From Argopecten irradians (lineage: Eukaryota; Mollusca; Bivalvia; Pectinida; Pectinidae), in contig NC_091147.1 in NCBI RefSeq assembly GCF_041381155.1, positions 10,810,837 to 10,874,836 on the forward strand: a DNA stretch of 64,000 nucleotides, in the 5' to 3' direction. How positions within the stretch are numbered: position 1 is the stretch's first letter; the number at the start of each line of letters is the position of its first letter. The position numbers and the translations under genes are program-made. The notes beneath the pieces were generated by a model, which saw only the letters and a program-made list of their open reading frames with translations, did not search any database and was not told the DNA's origin. Of this stretch, positions 37,701 to 49,275 are shown piece by piece.

Positions 37701-40700
37701 CCAATATGGTTTAGGTTTTTTCAGTGTTTATTACCATTTTATTATCATTACACCAGTTCTTTACATTATTAAAATCGTTTTGTAGACATGTTTTAATGAT
37801 ATTTAAGTGTTTATCTGCTTTTTGCATAGAAGTATCATCTGCATACATAAAAAGTTGACATTGTTTGGAGCAGAGAGAGAGATCATTAGCATACACTAAA
37901 AACATTAAGGGCCCTAGAATGGATCCTTGGGGAACTCCAGATTTGATTTCTAGGGCATTGCTAAGAACATTACTAAAAGATACCTTCTGACATCGATGTG
38001 TTAAGTAGGAATAGAAAAAAATTATAGTATTATCAGAACAGCCATATAGGTTCATTTTCTGAAGTAATAGCTTGTGATTGACTAGGTCAAAAGCCTTGTG
38101 GAAATCAATAAACATAACTCCTATCAGATTACCTTTGTCCAGCTCATCATACCATTTGTTTGTGAGAGCAGTTAAGGCAGTCTGACAAGAGTGCATATTA
38201 CGAAATCCTGACTGATTCTCAAGGAGAAGGTTATATTTGTTTAAAATTTCATAAAAAGTGGACTGGACATGTTTTTCTAAAAGTTTTGATAAAACAGGAA
38301 GAATGGATATTGGTCGATAATTGCTGACGGAACATTTCTCACCTTTTTTTAAAAATAGGATTTACTTTTGCAAGTATAGCTTTAGTAGAAACATATAAGT
38401 ATAGCTTTAGTAGAAACATACAAGTATAAATTAAGTAGAAACATGCAAGTAAAACTTTAAGTATAAACGTACAAGTATAGCTTAGTAGAAACATACAGGT
38501 AGAACATAAAAGTATATCTTTAGTATATACAAGTATAGCTTCAGTAGAAACATACAAGTAGAACATAAAAGTATATCTTTAGTATATACAAGTATAGCTT
38601 CAGTAGAAACATACAAGTAGAACATAAAAGCATATCTTTAGTATATACATGTATAGCTTTAGTAGTAATACTCTGAGGGTATGGGATACAAAGAATGCTA
38701 GGGCAGAACTAATCCGTTACAACACTGGTAATAAACAATAACCCACAAAGCGAACATCTTTGAGATACGAAAACAATATCATTTATTCAGTAGATTGGAA
38801 TTAGAAATCGCACCAGCATTATACGACCGAGACACTTACTTAATTATCTCATCACGATATTCTACTGTGATACTGTTATTATTTGAATTGAACATTTTTT
38901 CTAGATTAGAAACTCGAGAAGAAGAACTCGGATAATATCCCTAATATGGAAACGTAAAACTCAAAATATCCCTAATATGGAAGAGTAGAACTCGAAATAT
39001 CACTAATACGGAAACGTAGAACTCGAAATATCCCTAGTATGGAAGAGAGTAACTCGAAATATCACAAATACGGAAACCTAGAACTCGAAATATCACTAAT
39101 ATGGAAAATAAGAACTCGAAATATCACTAATATGGAAACGTAGAACTTGAAATATCCCTAAGTTGGAAAAGGAGAACTCGAAATATCCCTCATATTATCA
39201 ACTGAACGTGTCTTTTTATCTGAAGTTATTGTGTTTAATATAATATTACAACAAAACCTTTCTCCAAATACCAGTGTAATCTTATCCCTCTATATATAAC
39301 TTATATCTTACAGACCCACCATGTGGATCGGTTTACACAAGATGAGGTCGGAACAGCCACTTTGGCAAGATGACTACGCTGGTCTGAGTTCTGGGTATAA
39401 TCCTGTTCCTACATATAGATCTAGTGAAGCGTGTTACATGTTACATGACCTGGAGTCGACTTATGTCGAAAGGGGCTGTCACATATCGAAGCCTTTTATA
39501 TGTCAGGCAGAAACCCTCGGTAAGGAATTACCATACATAAGACTTCTTAGATATTCGTTATATCACATATCACTTTTACAGTCACATATAAAGACTGTTC
39601 ATTACCTCTAACAGTTAACATTACCTATACTCATATTATACTCCTGAATACGGTGATAAAATAGCCATAATCTCTGCTGTTTTCACCGAAACGGGGGTAC
39701 TAAGTAATGTGTGTTTTCAACATAATATGACCAGTAGATGTGGGATACTGTAGATCACGTTGAATTACCCGTAGCTCTTTTGCAAAATCATAAATCTTGC
39801 ATATTCATGAGGAACTTTTAAATCTGACTTCCGATTTGTTTTCAATTTCTACAAACAGTATATGATGACTAATTTCAACAAAATATAGATGTAGCAAAGA
39901 AAAGTCAATGACACGTTTGCTATAAATGTTGATCAATTTCGTTGAAATTTAGTCAATAGATGTACCATGGCACACTTGATACAAAGTTTATCAAAACGTT
40001 TTATCCTTAATAACTAATCATAGTAATTAGGAGTCTTCAAACCTTAATGCCATATTTTATGTCACTCTCCCCTCGTGCAAACTAACCAGTTTAAAGAGGT
40101 AATTTAGTTACAATGGTTTGTTGATTATTTGGTGGGAAGCAGATAGATGTCACTTTCCTGTAAACATGTCCGAAAGTAGTTCGACAATGATTAGTTTATT
40201 GTTCAAGTACCTATAGAAATCTAGATTCAAAAAGACGTTCGGTGAATAGGAATGCATGGAACAGTTGTTCATAATTAAAATGATTTGCTATTTGCTTATG
40301 ATGCTATCGTTACACCTTTTTCGACAAATAACGTAATCTTATTTCAGGTAACACAACTCCGGCTTATTGGATATGGAATTTATTTCACACTTGTAAGTCT
40401 TTTTTTAAAGTAACAAAAGACACTCGCTAAAACTAGTGTATTATGTAACTTTCAAAAAAGAAAACTCACTCGTGTGAAATAAATTTCATATTCAACAATC
40501 TTGATATATTTTGATGACTAGTTTTATTTGTCGTACCACAAATTTACAACAAATGACAACAGTTTTATTGTTTATTGTTTTACTGTAAATCAACTTTCTT
40601 TCGTGGCTACTAATTTTGCAATTTCCATTTCAAAACATTTTCACGGAAATCTTGTTTCGCGGATTTAATTATGCATGATTTGGAACATATCAATTCGCAG

Positions 40701-41616
40701 AGATGAAATTTCGAAAATTTATTTGATCACCAGATTCGCGAAAATAAATGAATTACAAATGACAACAATTCGCGAAAATAAATCGCACGCCAAGAAATGT
40801 TGGTTTACGGTAATAGATAGATGACTATAACATATGGATTACACCTATAACAAAATACCATATCTAAATACTCTCATCAGTACTATTGCATGTTTGAAAA
40901 AACATTCCAGTAGTCATATTTGTAACTATAAGTCTAAGAGCTTTTGGTTAATAAAACAGATTGAGATATAACGTGATAATAATAATGTTTGGTATTTAAC
41001 AATAAATCAGACATATTATATACGAAAATGAATAGACAATGATAGGTCATCTCACGACATGCACTAGTTAGTAATGTGTATTATATTAACGGCCCTATTT
41101 TTAAGTTTAGCTATGAAAACAATTATTGTTCTTGTTCATCAATGAATAATTTCGTAGTAGCCAACATAATACTTCGTATTGTGGTAGGGTTTATCAATAA
41201 AAACAATTCACGAATGATAAAAAAACCCAATGATTTTACGGATACAGTTCACAATACCTATCGTCAACAGTAATAATCTATATAGTAGGCTGATACAATG
41301 TTGATTACAGCGACTATCAATATACAATGTAAAGGTTATCATTCAAATATCATTTTTACAGCAATGAAACGCTAATGGCTATAAGGAAATTTCGTATGAA
41401 TTGTATCTTGTTTCAGATAGCGACCCCTTATATATATATATATATATATCTAGATCACGAAACAGTATTTAAAATATAAGGTACATTTAGACTAAGCCAA
41501 TCAGAGGTGATGTTAAAAATGTTACGGTAATTTGTATTGCCTGAGTTAATATTTCAGCCCAAGATTGCTTCAAGTTCATGGACCCACATGGATCCACGAT
41601 GATAAAACGCCAATGA
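31704..41616 (+). CDS. Secreted C-type lectin domain protein
   Basis: Exons 31704-31782, 34191-34413, 39314-39519, 40348-40392 and 41558-41616 are joined in matching phases, giving about 203 aa. Exon 1 is a signal peptide (VWPQLAFLTLALNLSGLAIS). Exons 2 and 3 form one CTLD: YRIYTDPRSWHEAQDIC, LAHINNQSQHDYLASLI, the WIGL core (MWIGLHKM) and the disulfide cysteines in EACYML, ERGCHI and PFICQ. An extra cysteine in WCWY precedes the fold. The EPN/QPD and WND calcium-site motifs are not present (YNPVP and VERGC stand near those places), so calcium-dependent sugar binding is doubtful. Such proteins usually act outside the cell in recognition or defence. The last two short exons (GNTTPAYWIWNLFH; DCFKFMDPHGSTMIKRQ, TGA) fit by phase only and are less certain. 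An ATTAAA lies near 41785. Introns 1 and 2 are mostly minisatellite. Confidence 0.82.
31826..33680 (+). repeat. 31-bp minisatellite, about 60 copies, lectin intron 1
   Basis: The unit is TTACAAACATTGG + TACTTCAATGTCTTAACG. Variants (GATACAAAC, GGAACTTC, ATGGGTACTGC) recur at spacings of whole units. The block with CATGGGTACTGC at 32934 returns at 33244, 310 bases later (10 units), showing higher-order duplication. Confidence 0.97.
34579..36531 (+). repeat. 25-bp minisatellite, about 78 copies, lectin intron 2
   Basis: The unit is ACAAGTATAGCTTTAGTATAAACAT, cut here as AAACATACAAG / TATAGCTTTAGTAT. A roughly 29-unit block starting near 35221 is repeated about 725 bases later near 35946, with a two-unit indel inside. 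Arrays continue past a LINE insertion at 38371-38665. Confidence 0.97.
36532..38370 (-). mobile_element. 5'-truncated LINE (jockey/CR1/L2-like) inserted in the 25-bp minisatellite
   Basis: Reading right to left on the minus strand: KVNPIFKKGEKCSVSNYRP at the truncated start, a region with LLENQSGFRNMHSCQTAL, RT motifs FIDFHKAFDLVNHKLL, SGVPQGSILGPL and LFMYADDTS near 38196-37711, then a frame change, a thumb-like stretch (YIDYCSNIWGHCSQKFVK) and a terminal block (FKFNGPAHWNNLPARV) ending near 37029. The 3' end carries AAAATAAAGTCAATT and an (ATT)n tail at about 36531-36550. There is no endonuclease. Frames are broken near 37711, 37540 and 37190, so the copy is inactive. The minisatellite unit resumes directly at 38371. 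A truncated LINE landing inside an array fits target-primed reverse transcription. Confidence 0.88.
38371..38665 (+). repeat. Continuation of the 25-bp minisatellite beyond the LINE, degenerate
   Basis: GCAAGTATAGCTTTAGTAG units become irregular, including a longer form (GAAACATACAAGTAGAACAT + AAAAGTATATCTTTAGTATAT) repeated three times. Confidence 0.9.
38905..39199 (+). repeat. 31-bp minisatellite, about nine copies, lectin intron 2
   Basis: The unit is TAGAACTCGAAATATCCCTA + ATATGGAAACG. It ends about 115 bases before the second CTLD exon. It is unrelated in sequence to the 31-bp array of intron 1. Confidence 0.9.
40580..40812. mobile_element. MITE with about 28-bp terminal inverted repeats, CGCGAA-rich
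   Basis: The left end TTACTGTAAATCAAC + TTTCTTTCGTGGC is mirrored by GCACGCCAAGAAATG + TTGGTTTACGGTAA at the right. The interior holds repeated TTCGCGAAAATAAAT. It sits in the last intron of the lectin model. A related fragment lies at 20083. Confidence 0.7.
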
Positions 41617-41906
41617 ATTTCTTTCCCCGACTATTCATTTTAATTGAATGGGAAAATAAGGACGTCATATGATAATTAGCATGAAGGGATAAATCTAATT
41701 AAATCTTAAGTTTGATGATTGTTTGTCTTATGTACATTTTATAGCTTCTCGTTTACATCTTTTATATTACTTCCTTAGAATACCACATTAAACAAATAGA
41801 TATATACTTATTTTTTATTCTTTATACATTCATAAAACCTTTAAAAGTTGTGTTTTACTTCCATTGAAATTCTTTTATAGATAACAAAAATGTATATACT
41901 AACTAC

Positions 41907-42035
41907 CTGGATGTCTATAACAACATCATCTAGAAGGTCCATTAATCTATATGACCAATATTTGGCACTTTGTCCTAGTGTGTCCGTCCGGCCATCACCT
42001 TCTAACGCCAATGGTGTACCTCGTGCCAAGGCACC
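41907..42035 (-). CDS. Single exon of a transposase-like protein (Kolobok-type, tentative)
   Basis: A 43-codon open stretch is bounded by a good acceptor (TTTTTTTATGTGCAG) and donor (CCAG|GTAGTT), phase 0 at both ends. It encodes RGTPLALEGDGRTDTLGQSA followed by KYWSYRLMDLLDDVVIDIQ. The core GDGRxDxxGxSAKYxxYxLMD is a signature I associate with a large animal family of THAP/Kolobok-related transposase-like proteins, where the D of GDGR would be a catalytic-domain residue. No neighbouring exon is recognisable: to the right lies unassigned DNA and then the satellite, to the left the lectin 3' end. It is probably an isolated relic or a gene interrupted by the array. Confidence 0.5.
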
Positions 42036-42856
42036 CTGCACATAAAAAAACACCGATCGTACGTTCGAGGAAGATGTATCAAAAATAGGTTTGAACACAT
42101 ACACATGAACGTGGGTAAATATATTAAGTTACCGCCGTATCCCCTCGAGATACCATGTTGTACAATGTACAGTTTTGCATATTCCAATGACGTCGTAATG
42201 TTTACATGTTGTGTGTCGGTCACGCTCCTATTTGATATTCGTTGCATGCAAAAGAATAAGATATGTCAGGACAACATCAGTCTTTGAGTTGTATAAGTTT
42301 AAGCAAAACGACATGTTACTAGTAGCACGACAATGCATTTTATTCACCTCAAAAGACTGACAAGTCCTGTCAGCTAACCTTATTTACTGTGAATCGGCGA
42401 GAATAGGTCTTAAACAATGGACGTTTGGGTGTTTCGAAATATTACTGAAAAAGCGGAATCCTACAGTTGTACAGTAGCCTTACGATACTTGCAATAGCTA
42501 CCTAAAATAGTTTTGAAGTGTTTGAAAAAACAATATAAGCTAACAATCTGAGAGCGGTAAACGTTTACAGTAGTGGGCCTACTGTGGTTGTACCTGTTCC
42601 TCGAAACGACGTCCGATTCATTTGAAAACCTCCAAAATCAACTAATTTTAAACGTGGACACAAGTGATCATAAAATTGAAGAAAATCTCTTTTTGTCACT
42701 ACTCCTTGGCGTAGGCGGTTTGAATCGGACGCCGCGACACAACTACGTTAAATATCCCGCCACGTTATGAATTGTGTAAGCGTGTGTAATCTTATGAAGC
42801 AAAAGATTCAAACAAACTGTTTTGCTCTATGCAGTTTTTAACAAATTTTAGTTTAA
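42036..42856. other. Unassigned DNA between the transposase-like exon and the satellite
   Basis: No recognisable product on either strand. A plus-strand open frame at 42573-42770 has no known motif and no clear splice context. Confidence 0.4.
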
Positions 42857-45800
42857 ATGTAAACGTTCCATCAAGTTAGATTCACTCACTCCCACAAAAT
42901 CGACACACCTGTAAACGTTCCATCAAGTTAGACTCATTCACTCCCACAAAATCGACACACCTGTAAACGTTCCATCAAGTTAGACTCATTCACTCCCGCA
43001 AAATCGACACACATGTAAACGTTCCATCAAGTTAGACTCATTCACTCCCACAAAATCGACACACATGTAAACGTTCCATCAAGTTAGACTCATTCACTCC
43101 CACAAAATCGACACACATGTAAACGTTCCATCAAGTTAGACTCATTCACTCCAACAAAATCGACACACATGTAAACGTTCCATTAAGTAAGACTCACTCA
43201 CTCCCGCAAAATCGACACACATGTAAACGTTCCATCAAGTTAGACTCATTCACTCCAACAAAATCGACACACCTGTAAACGTTCCATCAAGTTAGACTCA
43301 CTCACTCCCACAAAATCGACACACATGTAAACGTTCCATCAAGTTAGACTCATTCACTCCAACAAAATCGACACACATGTAAACGTTCCATCAAGTTAGA
43401 CTCATTCACTCCCACAAAATCGACACACCTGTAAACGTTCCATCAAGTTAGACTCATTCACTCCAACAAAATCGACACACCTGTAAACGTTCCATTAAGT
43501 TAGACTCATTCACTCCCACAAAATCGACACACATGTAAACGTTCCATCAAGTTAGACTCATTCACTCCAACAAAATCGACACACCTGTAAACGTTCCATC
43601 AAGTTAGACTCATTCACTCCAACAAAATCGACACACATGTAAACGTTCCATCAAGTTAGACTCATTCACTCCCACAAAATCGACACACATGTAAACGTTC
43701 CATCAAGTTAGACTCATTCACTCCAACAAAATCGACACACCTGTAAACGTTCCATCAAGTTAGACTCATTCACTCCAACAAAATCGACACACATGTAAAC
43801 GTTCCATCAAGTTAGACTCATTCACTCCCACAAAATCGACACACATGTAAACGTTCCATTAAGTAAGACTCATTCACTCCCACAAAATCGACACACATGT
43901 AAACGTTCCATCAAGTTAGACTCATTCACTCCAACAAAATCGACACACCTGTAAACGTTCCATCAAGTTAGACTCATTCACTCCCACAAAATCGACACAC
44001 ATGTAAAACGTTCCATCAAGTTAGACTCATTCACTCCAACAAAATCGACACACCTGTAAACGTTCCATCAAGTTAGACTCACTCACTCCCACAAAATCGA
44101 CACACATGTAAACGTTCCATCAAGTTAGACTCATTCACTCCCACAAAATCGACACACCTGTAAACGTTCCATCAAGTTAGACTCATTCACTCCAACAAAA
44201 TCGACACACATGTAAACGTTCCATCAAGTTAGACTCATTCACTCCCACAAAATCGACACACCTGTAAACGTTCCATCAAGTTAGACTCATTCACTCCCAC
44301 AAAATCGACACACATGTAAACGTTCCATCAAGTTAGACTCATTCACTCCCACAAAATCGACACACCTGTAAACGTTCCATTAAGTTAGACTCATTCACTC
44401 CCACAAAATCGACACACCTGTAAACGTTCCATCAAGTTAGACTCATTCACTCCAACAAAATCGACACACATGTAAACGTTCCATCAAGTTAGACTCATTC
44501 ACTCCCGCAAAATCGACACACATGTAAACGTTCCATCAAGTTAGACTCATTCACTCCAACAAAATCGACACACCTGTAAACGTTCCATCAAGTTAGACTC
44601 ATTCACTCCCACAAAATCGACACACATGTAAACGTTCCATCAAGTTAGACTCATTCACTCCCACAAAATCGACACACATGTAAACGTTCCATCAAGTTAG
44701 ACTCATTCACTCCAACAAAATCGACACACCTGTAAACGTTCCATCAAGTTAGACTCATTCACTCCCACAAAATCGACACACCTGTAAACGTTCCATCAAG
44801 TTAGACTCATTCACTCCCACAAAATCGACACACCTGTAAACGTTCCATCAAGTTAGACTCATTCACTCCAACAAAATCGACACACATGTAAACGTTCCAT
44901 CAAGTTAGACTCATTCACTCCCACAAAATCGACACACATGTAAACGTTCCATCAAGTTAGACTCATTCACTCCCACAAAATCGACACACATGTAAACGTT
45001 CCATCAAGTTAGACTCATTCACTCCAACAAAATCGACACACATGTAAACGTTCCATCAAGTTAGACTCATTCACTCCAACAAAATCGACACACCTGTAAA
45101 CGTTCCATCAAGTTAGACTCATTCACTCCCACAAAATCGACACACCTGTAAACGTTCCATTAAGTTAGACTCATTCACTCCAACAAAATCGACACACATG
45201 TAAACGTTCCATCAAGTTAGACTCATTCACTCCCACAAAATCGACACACATGTAAACGTTCCATCAAGTTAGACTCATTCACTCCAACAAAATCGACACA
45301 CCTGTAAACGTTCCATCAAGTTAGACTCATTCACTACCACAAAATCGACACACATGTAAACGTTCCATCAAGTTAGACTCATTCACTCCAACAAAATCGA
45401 CACACATGTAAACGTTCCATCAAGTTAGACTCATTCACTCCCACAAAATCGACACACATGTAAACGTTCCATCAAGTTAGACTCATTCACTCCAACAAAA
45501 TCGACACACATGTAAACGTTCCATCAAGTTAGACTCATTCACTCCCACAAAATCGACACACATGTAAACGTTCCATCAAGTTAGACTCATTCACTCCAAC
45601 AAAATCGACACACCTGTAAACGTTCCATCAAGTTAGACTCATTCACTCCCACAAAATCGACACACATGTAAACGTTCCATCAAGTTAGACTCATTCACTC
45701 CCACAAAATCGACACACCTGTAAACGTTCCATCAAGTTAGACTCATTCACTCCCACAAAATCGACACACCTGTAAACGTTCCATCAAGTTAGACTCATTC

Positions 45801-48800
45801 ACTCCCACAAAATCGACACACATGTAAACGTTCCATCAAGTTAGACTCATTCACTCCCACAAAATCGACACACCTGTAAACGTTCCATCAAGTTAGACTC
45901 ATTCACTCCAACAAAATCGACACACCTGTAAACGTTCCATCAAGTTAGACTCATTCACTCCCACAAAATCGACACACATGTAAACGTTCCATCAAGTTAG
46001 ACTCATTCACTCCCACAAAATCGACACACCTGTAAACGTTCCATCAAGTTAGACTCATTCACTCCCACAAAATCGACACACATGTAAACGTTCCATCAAG
46101 TTAGACTCATTCACTCCCACAAAATCGACACACATGTAAACGTTCCATCAAGTTAGACTCATTCACTCCAACAAAATCGACACACCTGTAAACGTTCCAT
46201 CAAGTTAGACTCACTCACTCCCACAAAATCGACACACCTGTAAACGTTCCATCAAGTTAGACTCATTCACTCCAACAAAATCGACACACATGTAAACGTT
46301 CCATCAAGTTAGACTCATTCACTCCAACAAAATCGACACACATGTAAACGTTCCATCAAGTTAGACTCATTCACTCCCACAAAATCGACACACCTGTAAA
46401 CGTTCCATCAAGTTAGACTCATTCACTCACCACAAAATCGACACACATGTAAACGTTCCATCAAGTTAGACTCATTCACTCCAACAAAATCGACACACAT
46501 GTAAACGTTCCATCAAGTTAGACTCATTCACTCCAACAAAATCGACACACCTGTAAACGTTCCATCAAGTTAGACTCATTCACTCCCACAAAATCGACAC
46601 ACATGTAAACGTTCCATCAAGTTAGACTCATTCACTCCCACAAAATCGACACACTGTAAACGTTCAAAATAGACTCACATCCACAAAATCGACACACTGT
46701 AAACGTTCCATCAAGTTAGACTCATTCACTCCCACAAAATCGACACACATGTAAACGTTCCATCAAGTTAGACTCATTCACTCCAACAAAATCGACACAC
46801 ATGTAAACGTTCCATCAAGTTAGACTCACTCACTCCCACAAAATCGACACACATGTAAACGTTCCATCAAGTTAGACTCATTCACTCCCACAAAATCGAC
46901 ACACATGTAAACGTTCCATCAAGTTAGACTCATTCACTCCCACAAAATCGACACACCTGTAAACGTTCCATCAAGTTAGACTCATTCACTCCCACAAAAT
47001 CGACACACATGTAAACGTTCCATCAAGTTAGACTCATTCACTCCCACAAAATCGACACACATGTAAACGTTCCATCAAGTTAGACTCATTCACTCCCACA
47101 AAATCGACACACTGTAAACGTTCCATCAAGTTAGACTCATTCACTCCCACAAAATCGACACACCTGTAAACGTTCCATCAAGTTAGACTCATTCACTCCA
47201 ACAAAATCGACACACCTGTAAACGTTCCATCAAGTTAGACTCATTCACTCCCACAAAATCGACACACCTGTAAACGTTCCATCAAGTTAGACTCATTCAC
47301 TCCCACAAAATCGACACACCTGTAAACGTTCCATCAAGTTAGACTCACTCACTCCCACAAAATCGACACACATGTAAACGTTCCATCAAGTTTGACTCAT
47401 TCACTCCCACAAAATCGACACACCTGTAAACGTTCCATCAAGTTAGACTCATTCACTCCCACAAAATCGACACACCTGTAAACGTTCCATCAAGTTAGAC
47501 TCATTCACTCCCACAAAATCGACACACATGTAAACGTTCCATCAAGTTAGACTCATTCACTCCCACAAAATCGACACACATGTAAACGTTCCATCAAGTT
47601 AGACTCATTCACTCCAACAAAATCGACACACATGTAAACGTTCCATCAAGTTAGACTCATTCACTCCCACAAAATCGACACACATGTAAACGTTCCATCA
47701 AGTTAGACTCATTCACTCCAACAAAATCGACACACCTGTAAACGTTCCATTAAGTAAGACTCATTCACTCCCACAAAATCGACACACATGTAAACGTTCC
47801 ATCAAGTTAGACTCATTCACTCCAACAAAATCGACACACATGTAAACGTTCCATCAAGTTAGACTCATTCACTCCACTCATTAAACGTCATCAAGTTAGA
47901 CTCATTCACTCCACAAAATCGACACACATGTAAACGTTCCATCAAGTTAGACTCATTCACTCCAACAAAATCGACACACCTGTAAACGTTCCATCAAGTT
48001 AGACTCATTCACTCCCACAAAATCGACACACATGTAAACGTTCCATCAAGTTAGACTCATTCACTCCCACAAAATCGACACACATGTAAACGTTCCATCA
48101 AGTTAGACTCACTCACTCCCACAAAATCGACACACATGTAAACGTTCCATCAAGTTAGACTCATTCACTCCCACAAAATCGACACACATGTAAACGTTCC
48201 ATCAAGTTAGACTCATTCATTCCAACAAAATCGACACACCTGTAAACGTTCCATCAAGTTAGACTCATTCACTCCCACAAAATCGACACACATGTAAACG
48301 TTCCATCAAGTTAGACTCATTCACTCCCACAAAATCGACACACATGTAAACGTTCCATCAAGTTAGACTCATTCACTCCCACAAAATCGACACACACATG
48401 TAAACGTTCCATCAAGTTAGACTCATTCACTCCCACAAAATCGACACACATGTAAACGTTCCATCAAGTTAGACTCATTCACTCCCACAAAATCGACACA
48501 CATGTAAACGTTCCATCAAGTTAGACTCATTCACTCCCACAAAATCGACACACATGTAAACGTTCCATCAAGTTAGACTCATTCACTCCCACAAAATCGA
48601 CACACCTGTAAACGTTCCATCAAGTTAGACTCATTCACTCCAACAAAATCGACACACATGTAAACGTTCCATCAAGTTAGACTCATTCACTCCCACAAAA
48701 TCGACACACCTGTAAACGTTCCATCAAGTTAGACTCATTCACTCCCACAAAATCGACACACCTGTAAACGTTCCATTAAGTTAGACTCATTCACTCCCAC

Positions 48801-48842
48801 AAAATCGACACACATGTAAACGTGATCCATCAAGTTAGATAA
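42857..48842 (+). repeat. 52-bp satellite array, about 115 copies
   Basis: The unit can be read as TGTAAACGTTCCATCAAG + TTAGACTCATTCACTCCC + ACAAAATCGACACACA. Copies are about 95% alike. Two alternating single-base classes dominate (ACATG/ACCTG before TAAAC; CCCAC/CCAAC before AAAATC), with rarer CCCGC and CATTAAG forms. Scrambled or shortened units occur at about 46653-46695 and 47873-47912. No start, stop or splice structure explains it; open frames inside are repeat artefacts. Confidence 0.98.
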
Positions 48843-49124
48843 AATCAATAAAAAATATGAAACCTTGTACATAAAGCTGACGCATTTGACAATATTACTG
48901 CTAGGTCCAATAAAAATGTACATGTAAAACAAATACACCCTACCAATACTCAATTGTACCTTGCGGTTTATGTGAAGTGTGAACATGTGTTCTATCAGAA
49001 TTTACTAATATTGACTTATTATATCTGTATAACTGCTACAGTGTTTGATTATACAAATGTGTATATGCAATGACGTATATCTCACTTTTAAATCCTTGGT
49101 ATAAACATATAAAAAACATAGTAA

Positions 49125-49275
49125 GAAAATGTAATGTGTAATTGTAATTAATAACTTTTTGAAATGTAATTGTAATTGTAATTAATTACATTTACAAAAC
49201 TGAGTAATTGTAATTGTAATTGTAATTGAGTTTTGACCAAGTAATTGTAATTGTAATTAATTACATTGCAATGTA
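49125..49275. repeat. GTAATT/AATTAC low-complexity repeat
   Basis: Iterated TGTAATTGTAATTGTAATTA with occasional ATTACA in the other orientation, forming short self-complementary stretches. Confidence 0.85.

Noticed and set aside
42573..42770. Plus-strand 65-codon open frame before the satellite
   Set aside because: No motif, and splice borders are not convincing.
42857..48842. CRISPR-like array
   Set aside because: The whole 52-bp unit is repeated with no unique spacers, and the context is eukaryotic. It is a satellite.
48735..48986. Minus-strand 83-codon open frame at the satellite edge
   Set aside because: Half of it is translated satellite and the rest has no motif.
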